Below, piece after piece: positions 8,604-17,406 of a DNA stretch of 42,796 bases. The stretch spans positions 455,145-497,940 of the forward strand of contig NZ_QXTJ01000015.1 of assembly GCF_003605735.1 (NCBI RefSeq), given 5' to 3'. Within the stretch, counting starts at the first letter, position 1. Each line of letters begins with the position of its first letter. A model generated the notes under the pieces. That model searched no databases and was not told the DNA's origin. It was given only the letters and a program-made list of their open reading frames with translations. The translations under genes were made by a program, and so were the position numbers. The stretch is from Pseudomonas sp. LS-2. Its GTDB lineage: Bacteria; Pseudomonadota; Gammaproteobacteria; Pseudomonadales; Pseudomonadaceae.

Positions 8604-8927
8604 ATGAAAACGACCACCCTGCTGTTGCTGGGCCTGAGCGCACTCGCGGGCCAGGCGAGCGCATCCAGTGATGACGCCTGGAAAGCGTTCGACAAGACGC
8701 TGGTGGACAGTTGTGTCGCAGCCAGCTCGCTGAAGAATGCCAAACCCGCCGGCGCTTCGGCGATGTTCGATGACAGCGTGGGCTACAGCGCGCTGCTTAT
8801 CAAAGGCCAGTACAAACAGGCCTTCATGAAAAACAAGACCGGCACAGAACTGTGCCTGTATGACCGCAAGAACAAGAAAGCCCTGATCACCGAGTGGGAT
8901 AACGTGACGACGCTGCCGAAGAAATAA
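8604..8927 (+). CDS. Small exported protein of unknown function
   Basis: 107 residues starting MKTTTLLLLGLSALAG, with a typical signal peptide cleaved after about residue 21 (GQASAS). The mature part is about 86 residues with two cysteines (DSCVAAS and ELCLYDRK) that could form one disulfide, so it is probably periplasmic. GGAG lies 8 bases before the ATG, which excludes the longer frame from 8415. I do not recognise a functional domain. It stands 52 bases after the GNAT gene on the same strand. A GC-rich hairpin without a T run follows at 8971-8987. Confidence 0.85.
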   Translation: MKTTTLLLLGLSALAGQASASSDDAWKAFDKTLVDSCVAASSLKNAKPAGASAMFDDSVGYSALLIKGQYKQAFMKNKTGTELCLYDRKNKKALITEWDNVTTLPKK

Positions 8928-8970
8928 CCCGCTGACTATTCAGAAATCTCCCTCAATGCCCCGGCTGGTC

Positions 8971-9003
8971 GGCGGATGCCCTCCGCCGGCAAGCTGGACT
9001 GCC
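8971..9003. repeat. Hairpin with degenerate REP half-element
   Basis: GGCGGA-TGCCC-TCCGCC (8971-8987) is a perfect six-pair hairpin. It runs into GCCGGCAAGCTGGACTGC (8986-9003), which differs by one base from the REP arm GCCGGCAAGCCGGACTGC seen twice elsewhere in this window. It looks like a decayed REP remnant that may slow transcription after 8927. Confidence 0.5.
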
Positions 9004-9144
9004 GAAGATTGCGAGTTCAGCCAATGACGCTGGCGCATAACTTGCTGCATTTCCCGCCATCTACAGAATCCTCTCCCGCGCTGACAGATAACCAGCGCGA
9101 GGCTGCGGGGTTTCTTCTTTATGAGCTGGCGGCGTTTTCTTCCG

Positions 9145-9897
9145 ATGAACACTCAGTTTTCCTGCGTCGGCTGCGGCAAGTGCTGCACCGACCATCACGT
9201 TCCTTTGACACTCGTGGAGGCCGCGCATTGGGCGGCTGACGGCGGTTCGGTCATCGTGCTGACCGAAGCGTTCCTGGCCGATGGCTACGGCGTTCCTCCC
9301 GAGCAGATCAGCCACGCGACACGCCGCTCGCACCCCGTCAACAGCGGCTCGGCACAGGCCCTGGTGGCCATCACCTTTGCTGCTTACAACGCGGGCCGAT
9401 GCCGAAATCTTGACGCGGACAATCTCTGCCGCATCTACGAGCGGCGCCCGCTGGTGTGCCGGATCTATCCCATGGAGATCAATCCGCATATCCCGCTGCG
9501 GCCGCAAGCCAAGGACTGCCCGAGCGAATCCTGGGCCCAGGGACCGGACCTGATCGTTGGCGGTCAGTTGGTGGATCAACAGTTGATGGCGCTGATCGAG
9601 CAGTCTCGGCAGGCGGATCGTGACGACATCGCCCAAAAGCAGGCGATCTGCATGGCGCTGGGTATCAATACCACGGCGCTCAAAGGCAACGGCTTCGTGG
9701 CCTATCTACCGGACATGAACGCCTTCGCTTCGGCAGTCGCTCAATCGGGCGCTGGAACGTTGCCAGAAGTATCGAACGATGGCTGGGGCTTCCGCGTGAC
9801 TGGCGAAACGGCGACACGACGGTTGCAACAGACAGGCGTCAGGCTGGAGTCAGGGGAGTCAATGAGCTATATGTTCATCCCGTTGCAGAGCGACTGA
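9145..9897 (+). CDS. YkgJ-type cysteine-cluster protein (putative Zn/Fe-binding)
   Basis: 250 residues starting MNTQFSCVGCGKCC. The N-terminal CxxCxxCC cluster, later cysteines in GRCRNLDADNLCRIYE and LVCRIYP, and the KDCP cysteine form the conserved set of the YkgJ/UPF0153 family, thought to hold a metal or Fe-S centre. The biochemical role is unknown. An ATG at 9121 would add MSWRRFLP; 9145 gives the family-like N-terminus and is preferred, though neither has a strong ribosome site. It ends 9 bases before the AraC-type regulator, so the two are probably co-transcribed. Confidence 0.85.
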   Translation: MNTQFSCVGCGKCCTDHHVPLTLVEAAHWAADGGSVIVLTEAFLADGYGVPPEQISHATRRSHPVNSGSAQALVAITFAAYNAGRCRNLDADNLCRIYERRPLVCRIYPMEINPHIPLRPQAKDCPSESWAQGPDLIVGGQLVDQQLMALIEQSRQADRDDIAQKQAICMALGINTTALKGNGFVAYLPDMNAFASAVAQSGAGTLPEVSNDGWGFRVTGETATRRLQQTGVRLESGESMSYMFIPLQSD

Positions 9898-9906
9898 GGC
9901 CGTTCG

Positions 9907-10869
9907 ATGAAAAGCGTCGCGATCGTGCTGTTCCCCCACGTTCAGTCACTGGACGTCGCAGGCCCGCTGGACGTATTTGCCGAAGCCAATGGGTTCGTGG
10001 CCCAGGAAGATGCCTACCAGATCACCACCATCGGCACCGCTCCCTACCCGATCATGGCGTCCAACGGTATGCCGTTGGGCGCTCGCCATGATCTGGCCGA
10101 TGCACCGAAGCAGTTCGATATTCTACTGGTGCCGGGAGGTCCACTGCTGCCGACGGATAAGGAAATGCCGCACATCACGGCCTGGCTTCATGAGGCCGCG
10201 CCGTTGGCGGGGCGCTATGGATCGATCTGCACCGGCGCGTTCATCCTTGGCCACGCGGGCCTGCTGGATGGCAAGAGCGCTGCCACCCACTGGAGCCATG
10301 CGCAGCAACTGGCTGATCGGTTTCCACTGGCGCAGGTGGAACCCGACCGAATCTACGTTCGCGACGGGAAACTGCTGACGTCGGCGGGTGTGACCGCAGG
10401 CATCGACATGGCCTTGGCATTGGTCGCCGAAGATCATGGCCCGGCCATTGCCCTGGCTGTCGCCAAACGGTTGTTGGTGGTAGCGCAGCGTCAGGGCGGT
10501 CAGTCGCAGTTCAGCCCCTACCTTACTGCTTCGGTGGACGATGACTCGCCCGTCGCCAAGATCCAGCGCTATGTCATGGAACACATCAGCGAACCGTTTT
10601 CAGTGGAGCGGCTGGCAGAAGTGGTTTCCATGAGCCCGCGCAGCTTCGCCCGAGTGTTCGCTCGCGACGCAAAGGTCACGCCCGCCGAGTTCGTACAACG
10701 TGCGCGGATCGACGCAGCGCGCCATTTGCTGGAAGGCAGCGAAATGGCGATCAAGGCCGTGGCCTATCACTGTGGATTCGGCAGCGCAGCGCGGATGCGG
10801 CTGATCTTCAGTCAGCGCCTTGGCGTGACGCCAACGCAATACCGCGACAGTTTTCGCAAGGAAGGCTGA
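9907..10869 (+). CDS. GlxA-type transcriptional regulator (DJ-1/PfpI plus AraC HTH)
   Basis: 320 residues. The N-terminal DJ-1/PfpI-like amidotransferase fold is about residues 3-170 (FPHVQSLDVAGPLDVFAEAN at the start, Cys in GSICTGAFILGHAGLL). A C-terminal AraC double helix-turn-helix is about 215-318 (VERLAEVVSMSPRSFARVF and the second HTH ending LGVTPTQYRDSF). Proteins of this build are transcription activators, several sensing amines or amino-acid derivatives, with the DJ-1 domain acting as sensor rather than enzyme. The ligand and targets here are unknown. It follows the YkgJ-type gene by 9 bases, so one natural target could be that gene pair. Confidence 0.92.
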   Translation: MKSVAIVLFPHVQSLDVAGPLDVFAEANGFVAQEDAYQITTIGTAPYPIMASNGMPLGARHDLADAPKQFDILLVPGGPLLPTDKEMPHITAWLHEAAPLAGRYGSICTGAFILGHAGLLDGKSAATHWSHAQQLADRFPLAQVEPDRIYVRDGKLLTSAGVTAGIDMALALVAEDHGPAIALAVAKRLLVVAQRQGGQSQFSPYLTASVDDDSPVAKIQRYVMEHISEPFSVERLAEVVSMSPRSFARVFARDAKVTPAEFVQRARIDAARHLLEGSEMAIKAVAYHCGFGSAARMRLIFSQRLGVTPTQYRDSFRKEG

Positions 10870-10878
10870 CAGCCGTGT

Positions 10879-11115
10879 TCAGCGCTTGCCCATGGAGCGA
10901 CGAGTACCGGAAGGCGCAGCGCCTGGGCGCTTGTCGTGATTGGACTTGCCCGATCCCTTGTAGTACGGCTGATCTTTCTTTGCCTGCGCCAGCTCGGCTG
11001 GTTTGAAGGGAAAGCGAAAAGCCGGGATGGCCGGTTTGACGTCGTTCGACGCGACGTTGGCATCGACCGGTTCAATGGCAGTGTCAGGAGCTGAGGTGTG
11101 TTCAGGGGTGGTCAT
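10879..11115 (-). CDS. Small basic hypothetical protein
   Basis: 78 residues from ATG 11115, preceded by GGAGC six bases ahead; the frame continues to 11292 but the extra residues look non-coding. The N-terminal half is acidic and the C-terminal half is strongly basic and Gly/Ser-rich (GSGKSNHDKRPGAAP, ending RRSMGKR), probably disordered. No transmembrane segment or known domain is visible. It converges with the AraC-type gene (9 bases apart) and lies 107 bases from the end of the fimbrial operon. It could bind nucleic acid, but nothing beyond its charge suggests this. Confidence 0.65.
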   Translation of the reverse strand: MTTPEHTSAPDTAIEPVDANVASNDVKPAIPAFRFPFKPAELAQAKKDQPYYKGSGKSNHDKRPGAAPSGTRRSMGKR

Positions 11116-11222
11116 GAAAGCTCCGTAATCGTGAAACGGTCGATGGGTGATCAGGCAGTGCCCGCAGGGCGCGCAGCATACCTGAATCGCCGAACGACTG
11201 CCTGTGACAACCGAGCAGCGGC

Positions 11223-12224
11223 TTATTTGTAGAACAAGTCCACCATCAGCTCTGCCGAAAAGGGCCCGGGTCTGGGCACACTGTTTTGCCATATCAGCTC
11301 GGCGTTGAAATCGGCAGTCGCCGAATAGTTGCCCTCTGGCAGGTCGGTAATGTGAAAGGGTTCATGGTAGGGGACAGGCTGATCGGTGATCGCATTGGTG
11401 ATGCGAATACCAATACTGTCGTTGTTCACGGGGATCAGGACATCGCCGGACAACGTGCCGGAAACCGGAGTGAAGCGCGCGTTCAGGCTGAAGGGCGAAT
11501 CGCAGGTGCGACTGGTCGCGAGCGCAAAACGCTGGAAGGTCGCCACCTCCCCCACCCGCACATTTCTGATGGCGACATCGCCGAACTCAACGGTTTCCGG
11601 CATGACGCGCAACTCGGCATCACAGGCGACGAAACGTAACCCGCCAAGATTGTTGATCACGTAGTTCAGGTTACTGTCAGGCACCGGGGTCATCCCGCTG
11701 GCGCCGTCGATCTGGAACATCCGGTAGTCGGTCAGATCGCTCGCGACGCCGGATGGCGGGGTCGGACCGAACTTCTGAATGAACACCGAAAACGGCAGAC
11801 TGAAACTGACGCTCGGACACGCCTTGAGGTTTTCACCGGCATTACTGCACGCAGGTAGCAGTTGCTGCGTGGGAATTCGTCCCTGAGCCTGCACATAATC
11901 AACGCCATTGAGTGTCAGCCCGGCACGAATGCCCTGACCTATCTGAAGGTTTTCGGGGTTCAGATACAGGAACACTTCCTCTGCACCGCCCGGTTGATTC
12001 CGGGAACACTCGACGGGAATGTTCAGCCGCTCTGAACGCCAGACCGCGCTGCCATCGGGCAATGTCGCGGGAATGGCAACGCTGCTGCTCAGATCGGCTC
12101 GGATCACGGTCTCACCGGCTCCTTGCGTCTTGCAGGTCATCGCCATCCCGGTGGCTGGGAGCAGAAAAGTCAGAAGAAAGGTCGGACACCAGCGGGTATA
12201 ACAGGAAGTCAACACAGTCAGCAT
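11223..12224 (-). CDS. Two-domain fimbrial tip adhesin-like protein
   Basis: 333 residues, last gene of the chaperone-usher operon. The signal peptide spans about residues 1-29 (ending ATGMAMTC). The N-terminal region, about 30-190, has paired cysteines (MTCKTQ, VECSRN, PACSNA, KACPS), as in receptor-binding adhesin domains. The C-terminal region, about 195-333, resembles a pilin domain (RFVACDAEL, SRTCDSPF) and ends in SAELMVDLFYK, the expected penultimate-aromatic beta strand. Its ATG overlaps the end of the second chaperone gene by 7 bases. It would cap the fibre; the receptor is unknown. Confidence 0.82.
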   Translation of the reverse strand: MLTVLTSCYTRWCPTFLLTFLLPATGMAMTCKTQGAGETVIRADLSSSVAIPATLPDGSAVWRSERLNIPVECSRNQPGGAEEVFLYLNPENLQIGQGIRAGLTLNGVDYVQAQGRIPTQQLLPACSNAGENLKACPSVSFSLPFSVFIQKFGPTPPSGVASDLTDYRMFQIDGASGMTPVPDSNLNYVINNLGGLRFVACDAELRVMPETVEFGDVAIRNVRVGEVATFQRFALATSRTCDSPFSLNARFTPVSGTLSGDVLIPVNNDSIGIRITNAITDQPVPYHEPFHITDLPEGNYSATADFNAELIWQNSVPRPGPFSAELMVDLFYK

Positions 12225-12985
12225 TTCCCTATGGATGATTGGGCACCCGGTCTGCGCAACCGGGCGTTGAACGGTGTATCGGTCAGAACGTTGGCGCAGA
12301 ACTCGCGCTGTCCTCCGTAGTCGGTCAGCGCCTTGAAATTCAGGCTGCCAGACGCTGCCTGGTCACTGACACTCCCGGTCACGGGCAACGTGCGCTCGGA
12401 AAAAGGTTTGATCATCAGGTCCTCAGTGACCTCGATGCCGTTGAGGGCCAGACGTTGAAGCACAACGTGAAAAGGCGTCGGGTTACGCACGCTCAGTGTT
12501 CCGCGACCGGCAGCGCGCCAATGCCAGGCGAGCATCTGCGCCGCCTGCGCCGGATCGCCAGTCAGCCCCTTGGGGCGATAAAACACGTTAATGCGCTGAC
12601 GCACCGCGATGCTCAGTCGCTGGTTGGCCTCGCTGCGGCGCGGCACCTCCAGCACGTACAGGTGCAACAAAGATTCGCGGTCGATCGGCATGCCAACCCC
12701 CTCGTACAGCACCCTCATCATTTGTCTGCCCTTGGCGGGCAGCTGTGCCAGATGCGGCGTGACGACAAACGGCAGCGTCGATTTACCGCCTGGGGGCGCG
12801 TTGGCATCAGCCAGCCACGCCTGGATCAGCACTTGATCGCTGCCGGGGTTGCCCACCTCGATCGCGGCCTCTGGGAAGCGGCCATCGAAAATCAGCCTCG
12901 TTCCAGCCAACGACACCACCGCGACTGCATCGCTGCTGAAAAACGCCACGAGCGCGCACACCACTGTCTTCCAGATCATTGGCAA
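12218..12985 (-). CDS. Periplasmic fimbrial chaperone (second copy)
   Basis: PapD/FimC-type chaperone: donates a beta strand to pilin subunits in the periplasm and delivers them to the usher. It has 255 residues with a signal peptide of about 22. Family features are the N-terminal Arg strand (GTRLIFDG), the G1 strand and conserved Lys of RQRINVFYRPKGL, and a second Ig-like domain. It overlaps the usher gene by 10 bases and the adhesin gene by 7. As the operon already has a chaperone (15677-16432), this one may be dedicated to the neighbouring adhesin. ATG 12979 is an alternative start two codons in. Confidence 0.92.
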   Translation of the reverse strand: MPMIWKTVVCALVAFFSSDAVAVVSLAGTRLIFDGRFPEAAIEVGNPGSDQVLIQAWLADANAPPGGKSTLPFVVTPHLAQLPAKGRQMMRVLYEGVGMPIDRESLLHLYVLEVPRRSEANQRLSIAVRQRINVFYRPKGLTGDPAQAAQMLAWHWRAAGRGTLSVRNPTPFHVVLQRLALNGIEVTEDLMIKPFSERTLPVTGSVSDQAASGSLNFKALTDYGGQREFCANVLTDTPFNARLRRPGAQSSIGKC

Positions 12986-15540
12986 AGCACCTTGACCCGG
13001 TCATAGGTCCGTTGTGGGTTTCGGGGAGGAAGATCGAATCGTGCACGGCATTGCTGATCGGACCATCTGGCGATGAGCTCGCCCGTGTCCTGCTCGCTCA
13101 ATACCAGCGCGCGACTGGTGGGATCGACTGCGGCCAGCAGCTTTCCATGTTCGTCTTCGATCACTGCACCAAGCGGCAGTCGGCTGCCATCCGGGCGGAC
13201 CAACTCGAACTGCACACGACGTCCGACTGCCGCCTTGAAGCTGACCAAAGGCACGGCACCCCGACGAGGGACGACCTGTGAAACGGCATTCTCCAGTTCC
13301 ACATCGGCGCCCAACTGACGCGTATCGAGACTGACCCAATTCGCACGATAAGGCTGAGCGTAAGGCAGGATCGCGTAACCATTGCGTCCGGTTTCAACGT
13401 TGCTGAAGTTGGTCAGTTGTGCGCCATCGACGTCCTTGACCTGAACCAGCGCAAAAGTTTCACCCAGGGGCTGACCGAAGTTCACCCCGCCCGCATGAGC
13501 CACGACGGAGCCCGCAGCCCCCAGACTGACTGTGCGATAGTCACGTCCTTGACCGTATCCTGCGTCGAACCGTCCGTACGGCTTGGTGGTCGTGAGTTTG
13601 CCGAACCCGGCAGAACCGGACCGGTTATCGTGGCCGGTCTGAACCGAATAGAACGTATTGCGATCATCGAGCACCTGGCCATTGAGGCCAGCCTGCAGGT
13701 CGTAGTCGCCGCTACCGTCATGTACCGCATTGAAAAACGCTCGCGACGACCCGGAGCTGTCGCCCAGCGGCAGGCTCAAAGTCAGTGCGATGCGGTTGTC
13801 GGACTGACTGTGCCCGTCACGCTCAAAGGTCTGGTTGCGCTCTACGGCAAGGCTGTAACTCAGACTCCGCCACCCGGCGTTCCAGGACAGATAAAACTGT
13901 CGCGTCTTGCCGGCCATGTCCCAATAACGCTGCTCGGATCCGGTAAAGCTCAGCGACGCGGCCTGCTCGGGCAGGGATTGAGTGAGGTTGAATTCAACGC
14001 GATCCTTGGCCCGCCCATAACGTGTCGGGTTGAAGCTCTGCAACTCTTCGACATGCTCATCGAACGTGCGGTACTGGTCGGTGGAGTAACGGTATCCGGC
14101 CACCGCCACGGTCGTGTTGGTCAGGTCGAGAGTATTGGCGTAGCGCAGACGCAGGCTTTGCCCGCTGTACGTCTGCAGTCGCTGCTGACTGATCGATTGC
14201 GTGAGATCAAGAGAGACAGCGCCTAGCCCGGTATTGACCCCGGCGCCGATATTCCCCGCCTGATAGTCCTCAGCGATCTGGGCCCCACCGGCAGCCGTCA
14301 CGCGTTCCGTCAGACCATAGACCAACGTCCCGCTGCCGAAACTCGGCGACTCGCCACCCTGAGCGTTGCTGTCGTACTGACCCACGGCCAGGCTGTAACG
14401 CAACGCGCCCTTCGGCACCATGATCGGCAACGACGCGTAAGCCTGGATGAAAACACGCTTGCGGCCATCGGCCTCGACCACCGTCACCTCCAGATCGCCG
14501 TTGGAACCGCTGGGATAGATGTCGGAAATCTCGAATGGCCCGGGAGAAACATTCCCGCTGTAGAGCATGAAGCCGTTCTGCCTCACCTCCACCGTGGCGT
14601 TGGTTTCGGCGATGCCGCGAATGACCGGCGCATAGACGCGTTCATTGTCCGGCAGCATCCCGTCATCGGACTCAAGCATGGCCCCGCGAAAGCGTACGCT
14701 GTCGAACACCTGCGACTCGGTGAAGGTTTCACCCAGCGTCAACTGGCTCTTCAACGAACTGATGTCGCGCTGGACAAAGGTGCGGTTGCTTCGAAAACGG
14801 TAGGGCTGATCGTCGCCGTAGGTGACGGAAGACTCGTTGCGCAATCGCCATGCTCCGACGTTCAACCCGTTGCGCAAACCAAGGTAATACTGGTCTCGGG
14901 ACTGACCGTCGCGCGTGCGGCGCGAACCGCTGAAGTTGTAATTGACGAAGCCGACCGTCTCGCCCTCATCCCACAGTTCTGGAGGCACGTAACCTCGCGC
15001 GCTGCGCGTCATCATTGCCTGAGGGATACTGACGTTCAGCCGCAGACTTGCGGGCTGATAGTCAACGTGGGCGAATTCGACGTTCCTTGGCAAATCGAAA
15101 CAGCCATTCGCCCCCGCATCTGTGCTCTTCATATCACGGGTATCCACACCGAACTGACTCAGCATCTCCACGGTCAGGCAGGCTTCGATGGCGCCGGAGG
15201 CCGGATTGGCAGCAAAGCTGATGTCGCGTCGTCCGCTCAGCTTGCGGTTGACATAAACGTCGACACGGTAGGTGCCTGGTAGCACGCTGTTCCCTTGCAG
15301 AAAGGTGTTCAGGTCCGCTGGTTGATCCGTCCCTTGAATGAATGCCGTGTTGAATTTCACTCCGCCTTCATCGGTCATGGCCATGGCGCTGGAGCCGATC
15401 ATCCATGCAGTGGTCGCTGCGATACAGGCGGACAATGGGTGACGCTTGTGCGTCTTTCGACCGTCTGCCTTGCGCTCACAGGCGCAAAGCGAAACAGATC
15501 CGGGGATGTGTCCCTCGTTGTTCTTTTCTCGCCGTTCCAT
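12976..15540 (-). CDS. Outer membrane fimbrial usher
   Basis: PapC/FimD-type usher: a 24-strand outer-membrane channel that assembles and secretes the fibre. It has 854 residues: an unusually long N-terminal leader with signal peptide (about 1-54, ending SSAMAM), a PapC_N domain (VKFNTAFIQG, about 60-200), the barrel with plug, and a C-terminal domain (VPLVSFKAAVGRRVQFELV). A stop codon stands two codons before ATG 15540 in frame, so translation cannot begin further upstream; a later start within the leader is possible as the ribosome site is weak. The operon position, pilin-chaperone-usher-chaperone-adhesin, is like the Pseudomonas Cup systems. Confidence 0.95.
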   Translation of the reverse strand: MERREKNNEGHIPGSVSLCACERKADGRKTHKRHPLSACIAATTAWMIGSSAMAMTDEGGVKFNTAFIQGTDQPADLNTFLQGNSVLPGTYRVDVYVNRKLSGRRDISFAANPASGAIEACLTVEMLSQFGVDTRDMKSTDAGANGCFDLPRNVEFAHVDYQPASLRLNVSIPQAMMTRSARGYVPPELWDEGETVGFVNYNFSGSRRTRDGQSRDQYYLGLRNGLNVGAWRLRNESSVTYGDDQPYRFRSNRTFVQRDISSLKSQLTLGETFTESQVFDSVRFRGAMLESDDGMLPDNERVYAPVIRGIAETNATVEVRQNGFMLYSGNVSPGPFEISDIYPSGSNGDLEVTVVEADGRKRVFIQAYASLPIMVPKGALRYSLAVGQYDSNAQGGESPSFGSGTLVYGLTERVTAAGGAQIAEDYQAGNIGAGVNTGLGAVSLDLTQSISQQRLQTYSGQSLRLRYANTLDLTNTTVAVAGYRYSTDQYRTFDEHVEELQSFNPTRYGRAKDRVEFNLTQSLPEQAASLSFTGSEQRYWDMAGKTRQFYLSWNAGWRSLSYSLAVERNQTFERDGHSQSDNRIALTLSLPLGDSSGSSRAFFNAVHDGSGDYDLQAGLNGQVLDDRNTFYSVQTGHDNRSGSAGFGKLTTTKPYGRFDAGYGQGRDYRTVSLGAAGSVVAHAGGVNFGQPLGETFALVQVKDVDGAQLTNFSNVETGRNGYAILPYAQPYRANWVSLDTRQLGADVELENAVSQVVPRRGAVPLVSFKAAVGRRVQFELVRPDGSRLPLGAVIEDEHGKLLAAVDPTSRALVLSEQDTGELIARWSDQQCRARFDLPPRNPQRTYDRVKVLCQ

Positions 15541-15676
15541 TCGCTAATTTCACTCGTACTCTGAGTGTCGATGCGCTGCCAATTCCTTTCCCGCAGGCGC
15601 ACGACGCCCCAGCCGGGGTTGCCTCCGACTGGAAAAAGGGGTCAACGGAAAAAATCCCGGCCAGCGTGGAAAATCG

Positions 15677-16432
15677 CTAGTCGGGACGAGACTCGGTCTT
15701 GCTCGCCTGGGTCGCTCTGTCCCCAAGCACACTGGCGCGATAAGACTCTTGAGCGCCGAAGTCATTGATGCTGGTGAACGCCAGCTCCAACGGGCCGGGT
15801 CCGGACGCCTGTTTGAGGGGCAATAGCAACCGCTGCGCAGGTGCGAGCATGCGGTTCTCGTCGAGGAGCATCACCTGCCCTTTCTGCCGGCCCTCAATTT
15901 TGAGCATCGATACGTGGTAAGGCCCCGGGTTGATGACCTCAAGCTGGCGACCGCGCAGTTGCCACTTCAAAGACTGCGCTGCCTTGGAGGGATCTGCGAT
16001 CAAACCCTGGGGCCGGTAGAACAATTTGATGCGTTGTCGGATGGCGATCTGCAGTTGGTTTTCATCACCGGTTTGCGGTATTTCCTGAACGTTGAGCCAG
16101 AGCACCGACTCGCGATCCTGGGCAAGGCCTTCGCCCGAATAGATGAGCCTGATGAGCTGTCTGCCGTCGCCGGACATTCGCGCCAGAGACGGGGTAATCG
16201 CGAAAGGTGGAGGCGTCGACGTTACCGATTCCCGGTCTGCTTCAAGCCAGGACTGCGCAAGGATGTCGCCGGTCCCGGTGTTGTGCACCTGAAGAGAGAC
16301 TTCCTTGTCGGCGCCCGAGTAAATGACGCGTGTTGTGTTCAGCACGATGCCCGCCTGCGCCTGGGCAGCCAGCGTCATCGCCAGCCCCGACCACAACCAC
16401 AGGCCTGAGCTACGAATAAGGTTTGAAACCAT
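15677..16432 (-). CDS. Periplasmic fimbrial chaperone (first copy)
   Basis: 251 residues, PapD-like. The signal peptide ends near AAQAQA; the mature start GIVLNTTRVIYSG carries the subunit-anchoring Arg, and QLQIAIRQRIKLFYRPQGL carries the G1 strand and conserved Lys. It shares the same plan as the second chaperone but is clearly divergent, so the pair is not a recent duplication. It lies 63 bases after the pilin gene and 136 bases before the usher; the latter gap is large for this operon and may hold an internal signal. It probably serves the main pilin. Confidence 0.94.
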   Translation of the reverse strand: MVSNLIRSSGLWLWSGLAMTLAAQAQAGIVLNTTRVIYSGADKEVSLQVHNTGTGDILAQSWLEADRESVTSTPPPFAITPSLARMSGDGRQLIRLIYSGEGLAQDRESVLWLNVQEIPQTGDENQLQIAIRQRIKLFYRPQGLIADPSKAAQSLKWQLRGRQLEVINPGPYHVSMLKIEGRQKGQVMLLDENRMLAPAQRLLLPLKQASGPGPLELAFTSINDFGAQESYRASVLGDRATQASKTESRPD

Positions 16433-16495
16433 GAGAGGAAACCGCCTTGGGTTCAGAAGAAGGCGAAGCGAGCGATGCTCGCCCCGCCCGCTGCA

Positions 16496-17074
16496 TTACA
16501 GGTATTCCATTACGAATGGCAGGAAGCCATCGGCCTGACCAGGATTGGTGGCCGCCCCGTTCAATACATAAACGGCGCCGAAGTTGAGTTCAGCTCGCAG
16601 AACGCCTGCATCTTCAACGAGTTCAGCGGAGATTTTCTCGTCACCATTGAGTTCCATCAATTGGTCAGCGGTATTGATCAAGCCGATGCCAACACCGTCC
16701 GCAGCACCCGTGGTGCGCAGCAGTCGTTGATCAAGATTGTCCAGGCCGCTGCCCTGGCGGGCGACGAAACGCATGTCCACCTGACTGTACTGCCCGGTGC
16801 CGCCGCTGCACTCCACCAGCAGCTGGATCGGCGAAGCGGTTTCGAGTTTGGCAGTTGCAAAGTCGCCGATGTCGGAGAACGAAACGTTGCCCAGGTCCAC
16901 GTTGATGTCTGTGCCGTTGCCAGGGCTGGTGCCGCTGCCCGCTGTCACGTCGCAGGTCATATCCGTGAGCGTTCCGGTAAAAATCAGCTTGCCGTTGTTT
17001 GCAGCGTTGGCAGTGCTCGCTACGCTAAGACCCAGCGCGGCCAGGATGGCCAGAGAAAGAGAAATCTTCTTCAT
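16496..17074 (-). CDS. Type 1-like fimbrial major subunit (pilin)
   Basis: 192 residues with a clear signal peptide (MKKISLSLAILAALG, cleaved after TANA). The mature N-terminal extension KLIFTGTLTDMTCDVTAG is the donor-strand segment, with the first disulfide cysteine; the second is in LLVECSGGTGQ. The protein ends PFVMEYL, the classical penultimate Tyr strand recognised by the chaperone. It is the first gene of the operon and so the likely shaft subunit. Promoter elements should lie in 17075-17230; TATAGT occurs on the minus strand near 17128 but without a well-spaced -35. Confidence 0.94.
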   Translation of the reverse strand: MKKISLSLAILAALGLSVASTANAANNGKLIFTGTLTDMTCDVTAGSGTSPGNGTDINVDLGNVSFSDIGDFATAKLETASPIQLLVECSGGTGQYSQVDMRFVARQGSGLDNLDQRLLRTTGAADGVGIGLINTADQLMELNGDEKISAELVEDAGVLRAELNFGAVYVLNGAATNPGQADGFLPFVMEYL

Positions 17075-17341
17075 GTTAACGACGTTCCTTGTGTCAGTTC
17101 GTGTGTGCCCAAGAGGACGACGAGAACTATAAGTGCGCCGCCGGCGAGCGGCTGTCAGGCTATCTACCTTGAGAGCGCAGAAACGACAGTGTGGCTTGCG
17201 AGAACTTTCTGTAGGAAATGACAGAATTAAGTCAGCCGCCTGATAACACGTGGCCTGGCGGGATATCGTTCAAATAAAAGAGTGATCCAACCTTTGCATT
17301 CGATTTTTAAGGATTGATGCCGGTGGACGAATCGCAGGCAT
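17075..17341. promoter_or_regulatory. Upstream region of the fimbrial operon
   Basis: This non-coding region precedes the pilin gene. At 17207-17226 there is a dyad TTCTGT-N8-ACAGAA, 133 bases ahead of the pilin ATG. Within it lies TGTAGGAAAT (17210-17219), which recurs exactly at 17816-17825 upstream of the mini-pilin gene. The two copies suggest a shared regulator site. The rest shows nothing definable. Confidence 0.4.
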
Positions 17342-17342
17342 G

Positions 17343-17382
17343 AAAAAGCCGCCTGTGCCGAAGCAGCCCAGCGGCCTTTTTT
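17343..17382 (-). terminator. Terminator of the mini-pilin gene
   Basis: On the minus strand, a GGCCGC stem pairs with GCGGC across an 18-base loop and is followed by TTTTT; an A run on the other side makes it potentially bidirectional. It begins 25 bases after the mini-pilin stop and separates that gene from the fimbrial operon. Confidence 0.75.
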
Positions 17383-17406
17383 GCGCTTGCAGTCGCAAGC
17401 GGTGGA

